Source of the DNA: JAFGKK01 sp964521085
GTDB taxonomy: Bacteria; Chloroflexota; Anaerolineae; Anaerolineales; RBG-16-64-43
Length of the DNA: 64,000 bases
NCBI GenBank assembly: GCA_964521085.1
Contig: CAZFPL010000003.1
Span: forward strand, 62,001-126,000
Reading direction: 5' to 3'
How positions within the stretch are numbered: the stretch's first letter is position 1; every line of letters starts with the position of its first letter. The notes beneath the pieces were generated by a model. It ran no database searches. It was not told where the DNA came from and saw only the letters and a program-made list of their open reading frames with translations. This document shows, piece after piece, positions 63,744 through 64,000 of the stretch. The position numbers were made by a program, and so were the translations under genes.

Positions 63744-64000
63744 TCAGAGTTCAACGAAGTAGGATTGCGCGGCGCGATCGATAAGATCCTTGGTCATGGT
63801 GGGACCCGCCGCGCCCATATACCGGCTGATATCGAGGATTTGGTCGCACAAATCCCGCGGATGCGACGCGCGCGGTTTTCGGTTGGTTTTAATGTAATAT
63901 TCCTGGATGAGGTATGCCAATGCCTGCTCGTTGTAGACGACCCCCTTCGATTCCGCCACTCGTTTGAAGATCTCGCGGTATTCATCAAAAGTCGGATCTA
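63744..64000 (-). CDS. C-terminal fragment of probable AAA+ ATPase
   Basis: 85 codons to the window edge, where the gene continues beyond position 64000. Visible: EIFKRVAESKGVVYNEQALAYLIQEYYIKTNRKPRASHPRDLCDQILDISRYMGAAG followed by MTKDLIDRAAQSYFVEL. The HPRDL-type ending resembles the lid of AAA+ ATPases found in Chloroflexota, but no Walker motif is inside the window, so this is a tentative call. Followed by a good terminator. Confidence 0.5.
   Translation of the reverse strand, partial: DPTFDEYREIFKRVAESKGVVYNEQALAYLIQEYYIKTNRKPRASHPRDLCDQILDISRYMGAAGPTMTKDLIDRAAQSYFVEL

Noticed and set aside
2..64000. CRISPR arrays, rRNA operon, prophage, restriction or toxin-antitoxin genes
   Set aside because: Looked for repeat-spacer patterns and hallmark motifs; none were seen.

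Overview
The window looks like a piece of chromosome from an uncultured Chloroflexota bacterium, probably Anaerolineae. Pointers are moderately high GC with Shine-Dalgarno starts, a topoisomerase I carrying an N-terminal DUF5679-type zinc ribbon, and a Tad pilus operon with a receiver-fused TadZ. Others are Thr/Pro-rich lipoprotein linkers, DUF3160, a WD40 propeller behind a membrane anchor, and several multi-spanning sugar-transferase-like proteins. The taxon is inferred from gene content; there is no rRNA gene here.

Layout. 1-6.6 kb: minus-strand surface-protein operon (FG-GAP-like, DUF3160 lipoprotein, CapA-like), divergent rubrerythrin, then HEAT-repeat / UPF0145 (frameshifted) / AMMECR1 operon. 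6.7-11.8 kb: small membrane protein, WD40 protein, rpiB-tal, and a two-S1-domain protein behind a strong promoter and structured leader. 11.9-21 kb: DUF1540-like acidic protein, rel, GH-like/NTF2 fusion, tRNA-Arg(TCG), zinc metallopeptidase, a 244-bp MITE-like element, GT4 glycosyltransferase, dprA-manC. 21-34 kb: topA, greA, dGTPase, response regulator-PrsW, LysM protein, thrC-thrB, hflX-capA2. 34.5-36.8 kb: a 2.28-kb element with 16-bp perfect terminal inverted repeats and 6-bp direct flanking repeats, carrying a GH99-like lipoprotein gene and no visible transposase. 36.9-44.2 kb: smpB-ssrA (tmRNA), LiaF-like membrane protein, ligA-rlmI-like, a two-gene ABC importer and long-form HPF. 44.2-50.6 kb: cpaB-tadZ-tadA-tadB-tadC-comF-hpf on the minus strand. 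51.2-63.5 kb: minus-strand run of four membrane glycosyltransferase-like proteins, a 1350-aa TPR protein with some two dozen P-(D/E)-W-(L/M/I) motifs, and a LuxR-type response regulator with a soluble histidine kinase. The right edge holds the C-terminus of a probable AAA+ ATPase.

How genes fit together: smpB and its RNA partner are adjacent; thrC/thrB overlap by ATGA; dprA and comF are competence-linked genes, the latter inside the Tad operon; the membrane glycosyltransferases, the PDWL-repeat TPR protein and the two-component pair run in one direction with short gaps and may be co-expressed. The best candidates for something undescribed are the cargo-carrying inverted-repeat element at 34.5-36.8 kb and the PDWL motif array protein at 57.7-61.8 kb. 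Start codons were adjusted where family length or a Shine-Dalgarno favoured a different site; homology calls are from recognised motifs only, no search was run.
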